From contig JAEUHG010000067.1 in the NCBI GenBank assembly GCA_016795425.1, forward strand, positions 115,103 through 179,102: 64,000 bases of DNA, in the 5' to 3' direction. A program made the translations under genes and the position numbers. This document shows, in pieces, positions 63,257-64,000 of the stretch (position 1 is its first letter; each line of letters begins with the position of its first letter). The DNA comes from Verrucomicrobiales bacterium (GTDB lineage: Bacteria > Verrucomicrobiota > Verrucomicrobiia > Limisphaerales > CAIMTB01). The notes beneath the pieces are model-generated. The model was not told the DNA's origin. It made no database searches and saw only the letters and a program-made list of their open reading frames with translations.

Positions 63257-64000
63257 GGAATCGGAGAGGCGCGACGGGGTACCGAAGCAGAAGCGGGCGC
63301 CCCGTGCCCGGGAGCGATCGGGTTCGGCGCATGAGCCTGGACGGCGCCGGAGGCTTCCTGGTCGCCGAGGTCCCGAGGAGCACTGCGACTGCTCAGACCG
63401 CGGGCCAGGAAGACGGTGAGAAAGGTGGCGAAAGCCAGCAGGACGCTGGTGGGGCCTGGGGGAACGTCGACGGCATTGGAGATCACCAGTCCGCCGGTGG
63501 TGGCGACGACGGCGGCGACCAGGGAGACGCACAGGATGCCCGGGAAGGAACGTGCGACGAGGCTTCCGATCGCTCCGGGAAGGATGAGGAGCGACGTGAC
63601 CAGCAGCAGGCCGACGATTTTGACGGACAGGACGACCGATGCGGCGAGCAGGATCAGCGTGCCCGCCCGAAGGGCCTCAACGGGAACCCCTGCGGCGATC
63701 GCCAATTCCTCGTCGAAACACCATCGCTCCAAGCTCCGCCGGAGAATGAACAGAAACACCGCGACGACGGTGGCGAGGCAGGACAGGAGAAGGTTGTCGA
63801 GAGGATGCACCGCAAGCAGCGTTCCAAAGAACAGGGTCTCCAGGTGCCCGGTGTAGTGGCGCTTCCAGGAAAGCAGCAGAACGCCGAAGGCAAAAGCCGC
63901 GACATAGCTGGCCCCGATCGCCACGTCGGACCCCAGTCGGTTGCCCCGGTGCAGCCAGGCCATGACCGCGCCGAGGGCACAGGTGAACACGAAGGCGATG
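63253..64000 (-). CDS. Metal ABC transporter permease, ZnuB-like (5' end outside window)
   Basis: Open from the right edge; 248 codons visible, no start inside. At least six hydrophobic segments, with [54 protein letters not shown] and the ABC-3 family [15 protein letters not shown]. It belongs to the zinc/manganese permease family (ZnuB/MntB). The matching ATPase and binding protein would lie just beyond the window, presumably upstream in the same operon. First visible gene of the run. Confidence 0.88.
   Translation of the reverse strand, partial: IAFVFTCALGAVMAWLHRGNRLGSDVAIGASYVAAFAFGVLLLSWKRHYTGHLETLFFGTLLAVHPLDNLLLSCLATVVAVFLFILRRSLERWCFDEELAIAAGVPVEALRAGTLILLAASVVLSVKIVGLLLVTSLLILPGAIGSLVARSFPGILCVSLVAAVVATTGGLVISNAVDVPPGPTSVLLAFATFLTVFLARGLSSRSAPRDLGDQEASGAVQAHAPNPIAPGHGAPASASVPRRASPIP

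Overview
The window looks like a chromosomal segment of a GC-rich, Gram-negative-type bacterium of the Verrucomicrobiota (best guess: the Pedosphaera/Limisphaera side). This is inferred from the gene mix: a prepilin-like protein of the planctomycete/verrucomicrobial kind, PQQ-type propellers mixed with Ig-like folds, two PEP-CTERM surface proteins, a DUF3160 protein, a PA14-bearing hybrid kinase, an outer membrane phospholipase, lipid A synthesis (lpxB) and Dxs. No 16S rRNA or other decisive marker is present. I see no tRNA, rRNA, CRISPR array, insertion sequence or prophage.

Layout. 1-8.1 kb (minus): two secreted beta-propeller proteins, the first cut by the window edge, then pyruvate carboxylase. 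8.4-11.0 kb (plus): grpE-dnaJ-rsmE. 11.0-15.4 kb: a metallo-beta-lactamase-fold hydrolase, a prepilin-like protein, two overlapping PPK2 genes and a short-chain dehydrogenase. 15.4-20.2 kb: a complete sulfate ABC importer (sbp-cysT-cysW-cysA, minus) with a divergent Rrf2 regulator. 20.3-26.0 kb: lytic transglycosylase, acyltransferase, ruvA, a small membrane protein, ruvC, dtd, then a Gfo/Idh oxidoreductase and lpxB. 26.0-31.5 kb: aconitase and a Ski2-like helicase. 31.5-44.1 kb (mostly minus): RlmI-like methyltransferase, proA, dxs, xseB, an acetate-type symporter with its DUF485 partner, an alcohol dehydrogenase, a divergent phospholipase A, moaE, moaD, hpt, a TPR protein and a dimeric dUTPase. 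44.2-45.6 kb: ferredoxin and an AraC regulator. 45.9-49.4 kb: an efflux operon with two FtsX-like permeases and an HlyD adaptor but no ATPase. 49.7-59.8 kb: an ECF sigma/cupin anti-sigma pair, then DUF3160 and a giant hybrid histidine kinase bracketed by two paralogous PEP-CTERM proteins. 60.1-64.0 kb: a probable zinc-homeostasis cluster: a histidine-rich protein facing a tightly overlapped operon of metal permease, CobW GTPase, Fur/Zur regulator and a WD40 protein that carries an in-frame stop codon.

Most notable findings: (i) a family of about 100-base intergenic elements with hairpin ends, four full copies and one half copy, which I do not recognise; (ii) the zinc cluster with its histidine-rich protein and interrupted WD40 gene; (iii) a two-gene PPK2 arrangement resembling a split two-domain polyphosphate:AMP phosphotransferase, in which the upstream copy has lost signature residues; (iv) the PEP-CTERM-bracketed DUF3160/hybrid-kinase island. 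Most other genes are ordinary housekeeping.
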